64,000 nt of DNA from positions 111,214,607 to 111,278,606 of the forward strand of contig CAMZMU010000041.1 of NCBI GenBank assembly GCA_947311845.1, read 5' to 3'. Of the stretch, positions 34,357 through 46,675 are shown piece after piece (position 1 is the stretch's first letter; each line of letters opens with the position of its first letter). A model generated the notes under the pieces. That model was not told the origin of the DNA, made no database searches, and saw only the letters and a program-made list of their open reading frames with translations. Made by a program: the position numbers and the translations under genes. The stretch comes from Poa pratensis. Its lineage: Eukaryota; Streptophyta; Magnoliopsida; Poales; Poaceae.

Positions 34357-37300
34357 TGTGGGGACCCCGGACTAGCTGTCCGAAATACCCGATTATGCTT
34401 AACACAACGATCCCGTGATCAGTCTGTCGTTGCACATAATCCGAATTGGATACCAAAGTTTACATCCATTACAGTACCGAAATAAAAAGTCTTACATAAA
34501 TGGTCATTTAGACCAAGTTCTTACATAGGTGCCTTCATGGGCCAAACCAAATATCAGCGGAAGCTACGGCGTAGTAGACATCATTCTAACGACGACGACC
34601 CGACAGGCAGCTGACTTGTGGAGATCCTTAGTTCGCATAGAAGTCACCATACTCCTGCTCGGCGTAGTGCTCTCCTCATAGTCTGGCTAGGACAATAGCC
34701 AGGGACGAAACCAATATGAGTACATTTGAATGTACTCGCAAACTACCCCAACAAGAGTATGCACTAGTTTATTTTTAACTTTTCAAACTTTTTTTTCTTA
34801 TAACATCTCTATATCCTTGTTAAAAGAGGTAAGAAGAGTTTTTATAACCATTTTGAATAAAGACCATCATTTTATTGGTTTCTCCAAAACTCCACCTTTT
34901 TCCGACCATAGTCTGTCATGGTCCACTTTTACCAACACTCATACCGATCTATTGGTATAGGTACAACCACATTCTCCACTTCACTTTCCTTTTTAAAACT
35001 CAAATATTTTCAAAAACTTGCACATGATCTTAGGACAGCTTCCCAATTGTCCATATCCGAGGACTCGGCTATTCGAATAGTTTTGACCCTCTGCAGAGGT
35101 AGTACGCTTTTAACCCACATCCATCCGGTAACTCATCGTGTCAGCCACGTCCCGCCATACAAGGTGTATGCGAAGTTGAGCCACCGACCCTAGCCTCTCC
35201 TTTGCTCATGTTAGTATAGGATCCTACCCATATGATAATTCCCACCAACACTCAGTCCGGTCCCCGTCGGCAACCCTAAGTGTGAGGACTCATATGTTTT
35301 TCCCGGCGACCACATTGATGAAGTCTTCAATCCTCCTCCTTATCTTTCCATAGAGTTTGAGTGAGGACCCAGGTCAGGGGAGTTCACAAACCATCCCTCA
35401 TGCATAACGGAGTCATCTCCGTTGATGAGGTATCCCATACTAATAAGAGCAAATTATATGACTAAGCCCGTTCCCATATGGGGGTAAATGTGGTCGCACA
35501 GATTAAGATTGGTTGTCATAGTACTAGGACACCGTGCATTTTTCATAAACATCAACATCCTTCATTTCTCCACTTCAATACCGACATCCCGGCATTCCAT
35601 AGCCACACAAGTATTTCCAAAGGAGTTTTGAATAAACAACATTGTTTCCCATCCTAAAGTTTCATATAACTACTACATAGGGGGGCAAAATAATTTCCAT
35701 ACATTTTTGAAAAGGTTTTGTAAACCAATGGTTTTAAGAGTAATTCATTTGATCAAAGTAGACACATATATGTTTAGGTGCAAGCTCAGAGAGTAGCTTG
35801 CCTTGCTCGGCAAAGTGGCCTTGATCTTGATCTTCAGGTTCAACAAATTCCCCTTCCTCGATAAATCCAGCAACGTTCTCGTCTAATCGATAAACAAACA
35901 AATACAAGCAATCACTAAACTATTCAAACAACATCACAACATCACAATATCACAATCCTAAATGCTCTAAATAGCCACTGGATACATCAAACAATATAAA
36001 TTGATTTCAAAACATTTGAAATAAACATTATTTGTTTAAGTCCAAATTATGGCAGAAACTTGTTAAACAAGTTTAATTCCACAACTTGAGTTCTGTTGGT
36101 CACAAAAATACAAACTAAATTTCTATAGAAAGCTACTGATGTGTAGAAGAAACCCAATTTGAATTGGATCATTTGGAGTTACCAAACTCCCTACACATTG
36201 GTTTGAATCCAGTAGCTTAATAATCAAGTTTTGGCTACCAAATAAGTTCTGTTGTTCCAAAATTAAATACTTTTAGGGGTAAGTAAACATGGCTATATGT
36301 GAGCTAACAAAATTGGTCCTAACCCATTTGGGTCAACCAATAAACATATTTGTTTGTTTTAGTCTAGAAGGGTTTATCTTAAAGTCAACAATTAATATTG
36401 CTTAATTAATTCTACCAAATTAGGGGAGCTAATACAAGGCAGTACTAAGCTAGAAAAATTGGTTTGGAATTAATTGGACTAACAGAGTATCAGAAACAAA
36501 CAAGTTTAGATTTTAAACCTTCTGTGGCATTTTCAATAATACTTTTTAATTATTTAATTAAATGACATGAGACCAATTGGGTTGGTTCAACAATTTCATA
36601 AGCTTTCCAGAACAATTGAGTTTGATTTATTTGGATTCTTAAATCTCAAGATATTGATTTTTAAAGTTGATATCAGTACTGAAATTCTTCTTAAACTACA
36701 AATAGAAAATGTGCTCAGTGTGGATAATGTTTAAAAGTATGACATGGGGGACCCACTGGTCAGCGGTTCAGCGCACGCAGGGAAATTAATAAAACCCTGA
36801 TGAGCGGGGCCCGCTCGTCAGTCTCTCTCTCTCTCTTTCTTTTCTATTCGAAACGGTAAGCTACCGTTGGATGGAGATCCAACGGTCCGCGACGAATCCA
36901 TCGGCGACGACCATATCTGGGCGGCGCCGTGGCTCCGGCGACGGCGAGCAACACGAATCACTCACCTGAGAGGGCTAGGGACGGCGGAGAGGGTGCAGAT
37001 CGACGGCGGAGACTTGGGCGAACGTCCTGGCGGAGTGGTACTTGCTGGGGAGGGCTGGTTCGTCGACGGCGAGGTGCTCTGCTCCACGGCAACTTCCCGA
37101 ACTCCGACGAGCGTCTGTTCGGCGATTCTGGGCACGATCCAGAGGGAAAAAGAGGTGGGTGAGCGCGGTGTCCAAAGGGGAAGAGGGTACGGGCCAGAGA
37201 AGGGAGAGGGAAGCAGCAGCACGGCACAGCCGTGTCATCGCCTACCTCGGGCTGTCGAGCACGGGCACGAGCAGCAGCGAGCTCGCAGCAGCGGCTCCGC

Positions 37301-38374
37301 CCTCGTGGTGGTGCACGGGCGAGTGGAGGTGAGTGTGGTGCAGCAAGGGAGGCAGTGGGGCGTGGGGAAATGCGAGGTGCGGCTCGAGTTTAAATAGGCG
37401 CGACGGCGGCGCACGGTGGTCGCGGTCCAGCGGCGTCCAGAGGGCGGGAGAGGCCGGCGCGCGGTGTCTGGGGGGTCCGGGCGTGGGCTAGGGTTCGCGA
37501 CGTAGAGGATCGCGTGTCGAGGCGCCGCGGGCTGGGCCAATTTGGCCGGTCGCCGTCCAACTCCTCCGCGGCGAGCAGCGGGGGACAACGGCATTAAGGC
37601 GAGGGGAGAGGGTCTCCTCTGCCCGCAGAGGGTGCAGAGGCACGGGGGCGAGGGTGAACGCGAGCAGGGGGGCCCTGGGGGGCCGGGGAGCAGCGACGAC
37701 GGCCATGGCGATGGCGACACGCACGCACACAGTGAGCTAGGGGAGGTAGATGATGACGGTTTTGCAAAAAAACCCCTGGTTCCTGTGCACTGCTTGTTTT
37801 CCTTGTTCTTTCTCTTATTTATGGTTTAGTCCTTCTGTTTAAAACCAGAAGCACTTCTTGATTTAATTTGAGGCACTAAATCAATTTAGAAAAATTTGGC
37901 AAAATTTGTGGGGCCTTCCATAATGTACAGAAGCTCCACAAAAATTGGCATAAAATAATAAAATGTTTTGAAACATTTTCTTTTATAGTGTTTTAATTAA
38001 GGCATTTTAATTTATTTTTACTTTGTTTACTTTTGAATTTTTAAAACTAGTTTGAAAATAATATTTGAGAGAGACAAGTAGTAAGGATGAAATGGGAGGG
38101 TTTGCAATACCACTCCACTAAATTTTGTTGGAAACAAAATGAGATCCTCACTTGGAGAATTTTATGTGACACTTGTCACTTTATTTTCTTGCTTTTCTTT
38201 TCTTTTTATTTCTCTTCTTTTCTTCTTGTTTTTAAATAGAGCAAACCACACACAAACAAGAAGACTTAGCAACACAAGCAAGAATATGAGATCAAACACA
38301 TAATTTAATAAAAGTTTTTGTTGGCTCCCATTTTTGGAATTGATAATACTTGTTAATAATTTTGGGATGTTACA
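34357..38374 (-). mobile_element. 4.0-kb solo LTR (Ty3/Gypsy type)
   Basis: TGTGGGGACC...GGGATGTTACA with TSD GATCT at 34352-34356 and 38375-38379. It has no interior, PBS or second LTR, so it is a solo LTR left by recombination. A TATA-type box (TATTTAAA, minus strand) lies at 37389-37396, just upstream (in minus-strand sense) of a GC-rich island at about 36840-37740. ORFs in that island (for example plus strand 36867-37397) look like composition effects. The 4-kb size and the TGTAACATCCC start on the minus strand fit the large-LTR Tekay/Del group, which is inference. Confidence 0.85.
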
Positions 38375-38442
38375 GATCTCCTCTGAAGTAACGAGCGTGG
38401 TGGTGGGTCCCGCCACATCCTGGTAACGGCTCGATGAGCCGA

Positions 38443-38448
38443 TATAAG
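38443..38448 (+). promoter_or_regulatory. TATA box of TatB opposite-strand gene
   Basis: CCGATATAAGGCG lies 108 bp before ATG 38551. A CT-rich patch (38475-38520) between them resembles plant core-promoter and leader sequence. Confidence 0.6.
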
Positions 38449-38550
38449 GCGAAGAGCTCGGCGCAGGCGGCCATTACTCCACTCGTTCCCCTTCCATCTT
38501 CTTCTTCCCAGCGCTCAATCCCCAAACTTCTCCTTCGCAACCTTGCTGAG

Positions 38551-40099
38551 ATGGCGCCCAAGAAGGCCACCGCTGCCACGAAGGGCAAGGCAGTGGTGCA
38601 GGGCGGCGAGCCTGCTGCGATGCAGCGGGACGGTGACTTCGAGCCAGCTCTGTCCGGCTCCGCTTCGAGACGGAAGCGCAGCTGGACAAGGTGCGCCACA
38701 TGGCGGCCTCGAAGACCAACGAGCACGGCGCCACGATGCTCAGGCGCGCGGGCAACTCTCACGGTAGCTTCTACCCCATCTTCATGCACACTCTCTTCGC
38801 CGGGCTCGTTCCTCCCTTCTCCGATTTCTTCCTGGCGGTTCTGGAGCGCTACCAGATCCAGATTCTTCATCTCCACCCCAACTCCATCCTCGTCCTCGCC
38901 ATCTTCGCCTACCTCTGCGAGGCGTACATCGGCATTCCGCCTTCGGTGGACCTCTTCCGCAGCTTCTACGCGCTCGGTTCACGGCGAACAAGGAGCGGTC
39001 GGGGTGCGTGTCCTTCCGCATCACCGACGGCATGAAAGGCGTCTACATCCCATCGCGCGGAACGGCGAGAACATTGTGACCAGCGTGACGAAGAAGGTGG
39101 AGGACTTCCACAAGCGCTGGTTCCTCATGCAGTTCGGGAGCCAGAGCGCCTTCTTCGAGCTGCCTGAAGCGCCTCCGACGAAGAGGGCGAGCTGGTCTTC
39201 CAAGGGGCTCAAGGGCGCGACACTTGGCCCTGTGGTGAGGCGCTTGAGGGACCTCCGCAAGGCTGGCCTCACCAGGCAGATGGTGGCCAAGGACTTCGTG
39301 AGGCGCCGCATTGCTCCACTCTAGAGGCACGCAGACGCGATGTGGCTGTACTCCAACCAGAGGGATAAGATGCGCCTGAGCGCTACCCTCTACACGCAGG
39401 AGGAGGTGCACGCCCTCATGGAGACCTCTTCACGTCTCCAGACATCCCCGTGCCCACTGACCAGACTGTGCCACTCCATCGGATCGATCTCGGGCGTCGT
39501 GTCTCGCACGTGCAGACGATGCTGAAGTTCAACCAGTGGGGCCTGGTGCCTAAGGGGCACGTTGGGACCCGCGAGGACCCGGAGTCTGCGGCGCAGGGGC
39601 ACCAGCTGAGGGCGATGAGGAGACGACGGAGACGCCCGCGGAGTCTGACGCAGGCGCAACGCCGCTTCCTCAGCGGAGAATTCGAGCGACTTGAAGAGTG
39701 CGGCGCCTGAAGCTGAGATCCATGAGATCTCCTCGGGCAGCGGCGGCCAGTTCGTGGTTGCCCCCTCGCAGCATGTCGAGGGGAAGGAGGAGAGCGATGA
39801 TGACGATGCTTCGTCGGGCCACTGCGAGCACCGCTCCAAGGCGATCCACGACAGGAACGCCGGAGCCCGGGAGGAAACGGAGGCACGGACGAGCGCGGAG
39901 CCCAGTGCTCCACCCGCGCGGTGAAAGAAGAGGAAGTGGGTCGACACCGCGGCGTAAGTTTTTGTACTCCCTTTCCTGTTTGATGTTGATCTTGTGTAGG
40001 CTTCTCGAGGGGTTTTTGAGTCTTTTCCTCTCCAGGCGCCCTGAGGAGCCAAAGAGGCGGAGGCTCTGGAGACATGGAGAGATCTCCAGCTCTGCCGCA
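38551..40099 (+). pseudogene. TatB opposite-strand gene, first part (gypsy-type transposon domain), frameshifted
   Basis: It starts MAPKKATAATKGKAVV at 38551. After a frame change near 38690 it reads FAGLVPPFSDFFLAVLERYQ, HPNSILVLAIFAYLCEAYIG and SVDLFRSFYAL (about 38790-38980). This is the conserved core of the plant 'putative gypsy-type transposon' family (PF04195 type). Another frame change leads to KKVEDFHKRWFLMQFG and RRLRDLRKAGLTRQMVAKDF, ending at a stop at 39324; weaker coding sequence follows to about 39930. A likely intron is at 39954-40035. Athila1 then interrupts the gene; the rest is at 50397-52475. Its role in the element's life cycle is not known to me. Confidence 0.72.
39954..40035 (+). 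other. probable GT-AG intron in TatB opposite-strand gene
   Basis: A GTAAGT donor at 39954 and a pyrimidine-rich TTTTCCTCTCCAG acceptor ending at 40035 bound an 82-bp T-rich segment. The flanks are GC-rich and coding-like, the composition contrast expected of a grass intron. Confidence 0.55.
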
Positions 40100-41578
40100 T
40101 GATACGTCCATTTTGCATCACTATTTTATATCATAATTTGTCATTATCTATCCTTATATTTCATATTAATACATGATACTTATGTTATTTTGCCTTATTT
40201 TGCATGTTTGATGATTATTGGGAATTATCCTTCCGGAGTCAGGTTTCTGCTGGAAAAAGCGTCGTCAAGTCAGCATATCAGCGGAACTCCAAAAATCACG
40301 AAACCAATTCTGGGGGTCTTATAATGTCAGATGCCGGAGGCAGCCAAAAGGAGGCAGCCAGGTGGGCCCCACGCCACACCTGGGCGCGGCTGGCCTGTGG
40401 GCCGCGCCCAGCTATGGCGTGGCCACCTGGGTCCACCCCCAGGTTGCCTCTTCGCGTATATCTGCCTCCCGAAAACCTAAGCACGGGGGGTACGTCCACG
40501 AAATATTCCGCCGCCTCCACGGGACGGAAACCACCGAGAGAGAAAGAGCTCTCTGGCAGGGAGATCCTGCCGGGGAAATTCCCTCCCGGAGAGGGGAAAT
40601 CATCGCCATCGTCATCGTCATCACGCTGGACTTCATCGGGATCATCATCACCACCATCCACTGCGCCATCACCATCATCTCCACCGACTCCACATCCATC
40701 TTGCTGTAACATCTAGGGCTGTACCTTGTCTAGTTCATTGGGGAGACTCTCCCGGTGTTGATTACTCCTTGTTATTGATGCTATTGAGTTTGTTTGGTGG
40801 ATTAGTGTTCATGTCCAGATTGTTATTCATTGCCATATCATCTCTGATCATGATCCATATGATGTCTTGTGAGTAGTTTGTAGTTCTTGAGGACATGGGG
40901 AAGTCATGTTGTTAGTAGTGAAATAATGCTGCGTTAATATTTAATGGTTTGATATTTAAGTTGTGGTGTCATTCTTCTAGTGGTGTCATGTGAACGTCGA
41001 CTACATGACACTTCACCTTTATGGGCCTAGGGGAATGCATCGTGTACCTAGCTTGCTAGTTGAGGGGTTGCCGGAGTGACAGAAGTGCACGAGGGAGCGT
41101 AGGGTCTCAGAGTTTAAAGCTGTGGTTAGATTTATCTTAATTACTTTTCTGCATTCGCGGATGCTTGCAGGGGGTATAATCACAAGTGCGTATTAGTCCT
41201 AGGAAGGGCGGTGCGTTAGCATAGATTCACCCACACAACACTTATCAAAACAATGAAGATTAACCAGTTGCACGAAGCGAAAGCACTTGACGAAATTCCC
41301 ATGTGTCCTCAGGAACATTTGTCTCTTATAAGTAACACACTCGGCTTGTCCTTTGCACTCAAAAGGATTGGGCCACTCGCTGCATTTGTTGCCGCGCTCG
41401 TTTATTTACTTGCACTGTTTTTACCTGCTGTTTCGAATACTACTGAAAACCTGTCTGCTAGCTTTTACAGTGAATTCTTGATCAAAACTACTTGCCAGCA
41501 CCTTCTGCTCCTCGTTGGGTTCGACACTCTTATTTATCGAAAGTACTGCGATACACCCCCTATACTTGTGGGTCATCA
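40100..41578 (+). repeat. Athila1 5' LTR
   Basis: 1479 bp, TGATACGTCC...GGGTCATCA. A GC-rich block at 40331-40440 is followed by a TATATC-type TATA element near 40457. The U5 side contains an ATG at 41253 that opens a frame running through the PBS into gag. Confidence 0.95.
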
Positions 41579-43541
41579 AGACTATTTTCTGGCGCCGTTG
41601 CCGGGGAGTGAAGCGCTATTGGTAAGGAAATTGGTAAGGAAATTATTTACTGTAATGACTGTTATGGAGTCAAATCCATTTGGTTCGCTGTTTGGGAGGA
41701 CTACTACCACTGCTACGGTAGTAGATGATCCTCCATCTGCTGAGATTGTTCCATTTAAAATACCTACGAAAATTGTTGGACGTATTATGGATAACCGCTA
41801 TGATGGAACTGTTCATCCTGGTAATCATTTGCTTTATATACATGAACTATGCGGTTTGTTCAAGTGTGCAGGTATTTCGATGGACATTATTAAAAGGAAA
41901 TTATTTACTCTGTCGCTGGATGGCAGAGCTGCTGAATGGTATAGTCTGCTGAAGAATGGTCCTTCATTGAGCTGGGCTGAAATTGTCCCTCTCTTTTATT
42001 ACAAGTTTTATCCTCCAAGTGAGATTCATAAGGATCGGAATTCTATATTCACTTTTTGGCCTTATGAGGGAGAAAGTATTGCCCAAGCTTGGGGGAGATT
42101 GAAATTATTAATGCTCAAATGCCCTGTTCATGGGATTCCAAGTAATATTGTCATCAATAACTTTTATGCAAGACTTTCCTATCATGATAAAGATTTATTG
42201 GACACTTCTTGTTCTTGGTCATTCACTCGTATGAAGGATGAAGATAAATGGGATCTTCTTGATCGTATCCAGGAAAATACTGAAGGATGGGAGAACGACA
42301 AAGGTAGGGAGTCAGGTATAAATTATGATTTCGAATGCATTAAATCCTTTATGGAGACTGATAGTTTTCGTAATTTTAATGCTACTTATGGTCTTGATTC
42401 TCAAGTTGTTGTTAATTACTTTAAGGCCTTTGCCTCGTATCTCGATATTCCTAGACAAGGTTGGGAAAAGTATCATGAACCTTATGAAGATAATGCTAAT
42501 TTTGCTCTTGCTAAAAATGTTGAAGTTCAAACTGTTGATCGCATTATACCAGAACCCTATATTGAAAAAATACCTTTTCCTGTTAAAGTAAAAGAACACT
42601 CTATTTTGGCTAGTGTGGTTAGCAAAAGTGAACGTAAACCTAGGGAACCTGATGAGCAAATTAGTGTAGAACATGAAGTAGCTATGGTTAAGGAACTTGT
42701 AACTGAAAATGTAGAAGGAGGTCATATTGTGTTTTGTGAAGAAGCTTCTAACATGGTTACACATCCTAAAAGAGCTCGAAAGCCTAGTGTTCCTGTGCTT
42801 TCTGTTAAAATAGGTGAGCATTGTTATTATGGTCTCTGTGATATTGGTGCTAGTTCCAGCGCTATCCCTTATGCTCTCTACAAGGAAATCAGGAAGGAAA
42901 TTGATCCTTGCGAATTGGAAGATATTGATGTGGTTATTCAGCTTGCTAATAGGGAAACTATCTGTCCAGTTGGCATTGTCAGAGATGTTGAAGTTTTATG
43001 TGGTAAGACTAAATACCCTGCTGATTTCTTAGTTCTCGGTTCTGCTGCTAGTGACTCTTGTCCTATTATTTTTGGTAGACCTTTCCTGAATACTTGTGGT
43101 GCTATTATTGACTGTCAAAAAGAGAAATTTTTACTAGATTCGATGGAGAGTCTTATGAGTTTAATTTTTCAAAATTTGCTAAGAATCATTATGAACCTGA
43201 AATGCCTAATGAGAACTTTCAAGTTGAACAGCTTGCTTCTATTGCTGTTGGTCCTAACAATGCTTTGCAGCAATTTTTGGAAGACCACGAAAGTGAAGTT
43301 TTTGCAGAAGAAAGAAGGGAGATTGACGACATCTTTCTGCGTCAACCTCAAATGCTTAGGCATGATTTACCTGTGGAGGACCTGGGAATTGCGCCCCCTC
43401 CTAAAGAAGACCCTGTTTTTGATCTTAAGCCTTTACCTGATAATCTTAAGTATGTTCATATTGATGATAAGAAAATATATCCTGTTATTATTAGTTCTAA
43501 ACTTTCAGGAGATGAAGAAGCAAAATTATTGCAAGTTCTGA
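41253..43541 (+). CDS. Athila1 gag-protease frame
   Basis: The open frame is 762 codons. The likely gag start is ATG 41655 ([14 protein letters not shown]), in frame with an upstream ATG at 41253 that lies in the LTR. The gag core reads [32 protein letters not shown] and [13 protein letters not shown], then [15 protein letters not shown]. After a long acidic middle part the protease is at about codons 520-620: [18 protein letters not shown] (active site, with Ile in place of Ser/Thr) and [19 protein letters not shown]. Beyond about 43130 the translation loses similarity because of a frameshift in or next to a T run; the pol frame takes over. Gag and protease themselves look intact. Confidence 0.85.
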   Translation: MKINQLHEAKALDEIPMCPQEHLSLISNTLGLSFALKRIGPLAAFVAALVYLLALFLPAVSNTTENLSASFYSEFLIKTTCQHLLLLVGFDTLIYRKYCDTPPILVGHQDYFLAPLPGSEALLVRKLVRKLFTVMTVMESNPFGSLFGRTTTTATVVDDPPSAEIVPFKIPTKIVGRIMDNRYDGTVHPGNHLLYIHELCGLFKCAGISMDIIKRKLFTLSLDGRAAEWYSLLKNGPSLSWAEIVPLFYYKFYPPSEIHKDRNSIFTFWPYEGESIAQAWGRLKLLMLKCPVHGIPSNIVINNFYARLSYHDKDLLDTSCSWSFTRMKDEDKWDLLDRIQENTEGWENDKGRESGINYDFECIKSFMETDSFRNFNATYGLDSQVVVNYFKAFASYLDIPRQGWEKYHEPYEDNANFALAKNVEVQTVDRIIPEPYIEKIPFPVKVKEHSILASVVSKSERKPREPDEQISVEHEVAMVKELVTENVEGGHIVFCEEASNMVTHPKRARKPSVPVLSVKIGEHCYYGLCDIGASSSAIPYALYKEIRKEIDPCELEDIDVVIQLANRETICPVGIVRDVEVLCGKTKYPADFLVLGSAASDSCPIIFGRPFLNTCGAIIDCQKEKFLLDSMESLMSLIFQNLLRIIMNLKCLMRTFKLNSLLLLLLVLTMLCSNFWKTTKVKFLQKKEGRLTTSFCVNLKCLGMIYLWRTWELRPLLKKTLFLILSLYLIILSMFILMIRKYILLLLVLNFQEMKKQNYCKF
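41590..41607 (+). promoter_or_regulatory. Athila1 primer-binding site, tRNA-Asp type
   Basis: TGGCGCCGTTGCCGGGGA, 11 bp inside the LTR, identical to the Athila2 site. The flanking bases AGACTATTTTC also resemble those in Athila2 (AGACGTTTTC). Confidence 0.9.
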
Positions 43542-46372
43542 AGAAACATAGAGGCGCAATGGGCTATACTCTTGATGATTTAAAAGGGATTTCTCCTGCT
43601 ATATGTCAGCATGCTATTAATATTGAGCCTGATGCCAAGCCTGTTGTTGAGCATCAACGTCGTTTAATTCCTAAGATGAAGGAAGTGGTAAGAAATGAGG
43701 TATTAAAACTTCTTGAAGCAGGTATAATTTATCCTATTGCTGATAGTAGATGGGTTAGTCCTGTTCATTGTGTTCCTAAGAAAGGAGGAATAACTGTTGT
43801 GCCTAATGAAAATGATGAGCTTATTCCTCAGAGAGTTGTAGTTGGTTATAGAATGTGCATTGATTTTCGTAAGGTCAATAAGGTTACTAAGAAAGATCAT
43901 TATCCTTTGCCTTTTATTGATCAGATGTTAGAAAGGTTGTCTAAGAAAACTCATTTTTGTTTCCTTGATGGTTATTCTGGTTTTTCCCAAATAGCTGTTA
44001 GAAAGGAAGATCAGGAGAAAACCACTTTTACCTGTCCTTATGGTACTTATGCTTATAGACGTATGCCTTTTGGTTTATGTAATGCTCCTGCTACTTTTCA
44101 GAGATGCATGTCTGCTATTTTTCACGGTTTTTGTGAAGAAATTGTGGAAGTCTTCATGGACGATTTCTCCGTCTATGGAACTTCTTTTGATAACTGTTTG
44201 CACAATCTTGACAAAGTTTTGCAGAGATGTGAAGAAACCAATCTTGTTCTTAATTGGGAGAAATGCCATTTTATGGTTAATGAAGGCATTGTTCTTGGGC
44301 ATAAAATTTCTGAAAGAGGTATTGAAGTTGATAGAGCTAAAGTGGAAGCAATTGAGAAAATGCCATGCCCCCGAGATGTGAAAGGTATTCGTAGTGTTCT
44401 TGGTCATGCTGGTTTTTATAGAAGGTTTATTAAAGATTTCTCTAAAATTTCAAAGCCACTTACCAATCTTCTTCAAAAGGATGTTCCATTTGTTTTTGAT
44501 GACGAGTGTAAAGAGGCATTCGAAATTTTGAAGAAGGCTTTAATAACTGCTCCTATTGTTCAACCACCAGACTGGACTTTACCATTTGAAATTATGTGTG
44601 ATGCTAGTGATTTTGCTGTAGGTGCTGTTTTAGGACAGCGAGTAGATAAAAAGTTAAATGTTATTCATTATGCTAGTAAGACTCTTGATGCAGCTCAAAA
44701 GAATTATGCTACTACTGAGAAGGAATTTTTAGCAGTAGTGTTTGCTTGTGATAAGTTTAGACCTTATATTGTTGATTCTAAGGTAACTATTCATACTGAT
44801 CATGCTGCTATTAAATACCTTATGGATAAGAAGGATGCTAAGCCTAGACTTATTAGATGGGTTCTCCTGTTACAAGAGTTCGATTTGCATATTGTTGATA
44901 GAAAAGGTGCTGAAAATCCTGTTGCTGATAATCTGTCTAGATTAGAAAATATAATGCATGATCCTATTCCTGTTGATGACAATTTTCGAAATGAGCAGTT
45001 GGCTTCTATAAAGGTAAATTCGAATGATTGTCCCTGGTATGCTGATTATGCTAACTTTATTGTTGCCAAGTATTTGCCTCCAACTTTTACTTATCAGCAA
45101 AGGAGGAAATTCTTCTGTGACTTGAGGCATTATTTTTGGGATGACCCACATTTATATAGAGAAGGAGTTGATGGTATTATGAGAAGATGTGTTCCAGAGC
45201 ATGAGCAGAAGGAAATATTGGATAAATGCCATGGTAGTGCTTATGGAGGACATCACGCCGGAGACAGAACTGCACAAAAGGTTCTACAATCAGGTTTTTA
45301 TTGGCCTACTCTTTTTAAAGATGCAAGAAAATTTGTTTTGACCTGTGATCAATGTCAGAGAGTTGGGAATATTAGTAGACGTAATGAGATGCCTATGAAT
45401 TATTCTCTTGTTATTGAACCTTTTGATTGTTGGGGATTTGACTTTATGGGTCCTTTTCCCGCTTCAGATGGTTATACTCATATTCTAGTTGCTGTTGATT
45501 ATGTTACTAAGTGGGTAGAGGCTATACCAACCTCTAGTGCTGATGGTAAGACTTCCTTAAAAATGCTTAAGGATGTTATTTTCTCGAGGTTTGGTGTGCC
45601 TAGATATCTCATGACTGATGGTGGTTCACACTTTATTCATGGTGGTTTTAGAAAAACTCTTGCTAAATATGGTGTCAATCACAGAATTGCTTCACCGTAT
45701 CATCCTCAAACTAGTGGTCAAGTAGAGTTATCAAATAGAGAAATTAAGTTGATTTTGCAAAAGACTGTCAATAGGTCTAGAAAGAATTGGGCTAGAAAGC
45801 TTAATGATGCTTTGTGGGCTTATAGAACAGCATATAAAAATCCTATGGGCATGTCTCCTTATAAAATGGTTTATGGAAAAGCTTGTCATTTACCTCTAGA
45901 ATTAGAACACAAGGCCTATTGGGCAATCAAAGAGCTTAATAGAGATTTCAAATTAGCTGGTGAGAAAAGGTTGCTAGAGTTAAGCTCTCTAGATGAATGG
46001 AGAAGTGAAGCATATGAAAATGCTAAACTTTTCAAAGAGAAAGTTAAGAGATGGCATGACAAGAGAATTTTAAAAAGAGAATTTTGCATAGGTGATAAAG
46101 TTTTATTGTATAGGTCTCGTCTCAGATTTTTTGCAGGAAAATTACTCTCAAAATGGGAAGGACCTTACATTGTGGAAGAAGTTTATCGTTCTGGTGCAAT
46201 AAAAATTAATTCACTTGACGGTGACAAACCTCAAGTTGTTAATGGGCAGAGACTTAAACATTATATTTCTGGAGAATCTTATAATGAAAATGTTGATATT
46301 ATTCAAATGGTATCTCCGGAGGAATTTATTAAAACTCAGAAACAGGAAACTGCAGAGTCTGATTTGAAGTAG
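43202..46372 (+). CDS. Athila1 reverse transcriptase-RNase H-integrase
   Basis: A continuous frame of 1056 codons with all catalytic residues. [22 protein letters not shown], then [16 protein letters not shown] and F-M-D-D at residues 318-321. RNase [14 protein letters not shown] (Asp near 467), [29 protein letters not shown]. Integrase: HHCC finger (SAYGGHH...CDQC), then Asp 747 (GFDFMGPF), Asp 806 (MTDGGSHF) and Glu 842 (QVELSNRE), a D,D-35-E core, and [10 protein letters not shown] near the end. It is separated from gag-protease only by the frameshift near 43130; the ATG at 43202 need not be the natural start, since pol is normally cut from a polyprotein. It could act in trans on relatives such as Athila2 (inference). 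Confidence 0.93.
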   Translation: MPNENFQVEQLASIAVGPNNALQQFLEDHESEVFAEERREIDDIFLRQPQMLRHDLPVEDLGIAPPPKEDPVFDLKPLPDNLKYVHIDDKKIYPVIISSKLSGDEEAKLLQVLKKHRGAMGYTLDDLKGISPAICQHAINIEPDAKPVVEHQRRLIPKMKEVVRNEVLKLLEAGIIYPIADSRWVSPVHCVPKKGGITVVPNENDELIPQRVVVGYRMCIDFRKVNKVTKKDHYPLPFIDQMLERLSKKTHFCFLDGYSGFSQIAVRKEDQEKTTFTCPYGTYAYRRMPFGLCNAPATFQRCMSAIFHGFCEEIVEVFMDDFSVYGTSFDNCLHNLDKVLQRCEETNLVLNWEKCHFMVNEGIVLGHKISERGIEVDRAKVEAIEKMPCPRDVKGIRSVLGHAGFYRRFIKDFSKISKPLTNLLQKDVPFVFDDECKEAFEILKKALITAPIVQPPDWTLPFEIMCDASDFAVGAVLGQRVDKKLNVIHYASKTLDAAQKNYATTEKEFLAVVFACDKFRPYIVDSKVTIHTDHAAIKYLMDKKDAKPRLIRWVLLLQEFDLHIVDRKGAENPVADNLSRLENIMHDPIPVDDNFRNEQLASIKVNSNDCPWYADYANFIVAKYLPPTFTYQQRRKFFCDLRHYFWDDPHLYREGVDGIMRRCVPEHEQKEILDKCHGSAYGGHHAGDRTAQKVLQSGFYWPTLFKDARKFVLTCDQCQRVGNISRRNEMPMNYSLVIEPFDCWGFDFMGPFPASDGYTHILVAVDYVTKWVEAIPTSSADGKTSLKMLKDVIFSRFGVPRYLMTDGGSHFIHGGFRKTLAKYGVNHRIASPYHPQTSGQVELSNREIKLILQKTVNRSRKNWARKLNDALWAYRTAYKNPMGMSPYKMVYGKACHLPLELEHKAYWAIKELNRDFKLAGEKRLLELSSLDEWRSEAYENAKLFKEKVKRWHDKRILKREFCIGDKVLLYRSRLRFFAGKLLSKWEGPYIVEEVYRSGAIKINSLDGDKPQVVNGQRLKHYISGESYNENVDIIQMVSPEEFIKTQKQETAESDLK

Positions 46373-46464
46373 GTATGAGTTTCGGTAAGAAAAAGTCCGC
46401 GTTTTACTTCGAAACTTTTATATTAGTTATTTTTATACAATTTTGGAAATATCAAGACGAATAA

Positions 46465-46640
46465 GTGCCGGAGGAGGTGCCCGAGGGCACCACGCCACAG
46501 CAGGGCGCGGGCCCCACCTGGGCCGCGCCCAGCTATGGCGTGGTCGCCTCGGAGACCCCCTCCGACTCCGCTTCGCCCTGTGCCTTCCTTTTCACGCGTT
46601 ATTTTCCGCTATATATTTACCCGGATCTCCCGAGGTCCGT
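46465..46640 (+). promoter_or_regulatory. internal copy of LTR GC-rich/TATA module (candidate internal promoter)
   Basis: A 25-bp segment at 46519-46543 (GGCCGCGCCCAGCTATGG core) is identical to 40398-40422 and 49186-49210 in the LTRs; weaker similarity flanks it (GCCGGAGG, CCACGCCACA). A TATATAT box follows at 46610-46616, as a TATA-like element follows the block in the LTR. It lies about 90 bp before ATG 46703. The promoter role is inferred. Confidence 0.5.
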
Positions 46641-46675
46641 ATCTCGTGTTTTCGTCGCGTTTCTTTTCGAACTGT

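Larger units (their letters stand above)
34249..38550 (+). other. upstream region of TatB opposite-strand gene, split by a solo LTR
   Basis: Removing the solo LTR and one copy of its GATCT duplication joins 34249-34356 to 38380-38550. The result is a roughly 280-bp region with a TATA box at 38443-38448 and a CT-rich leader before the ATG at 38551. I see no other gene in it. Confidence 0.6.

Noticed and set aside
36867..37397. 176-codon plus-strand ORF
   Set aside because: It lies in a GC-rich island of a solo LTR, with equally long ORFs in other frames and no recognisable motif.
40204..40716. Overlapping long ORFs in the Athila LTR, repeated at 48997-49505
   Set aside because: They cover a GC-rich and low-complexity (ATC/CAT repeat) block, on both strands and in several frames; no family resemblance.
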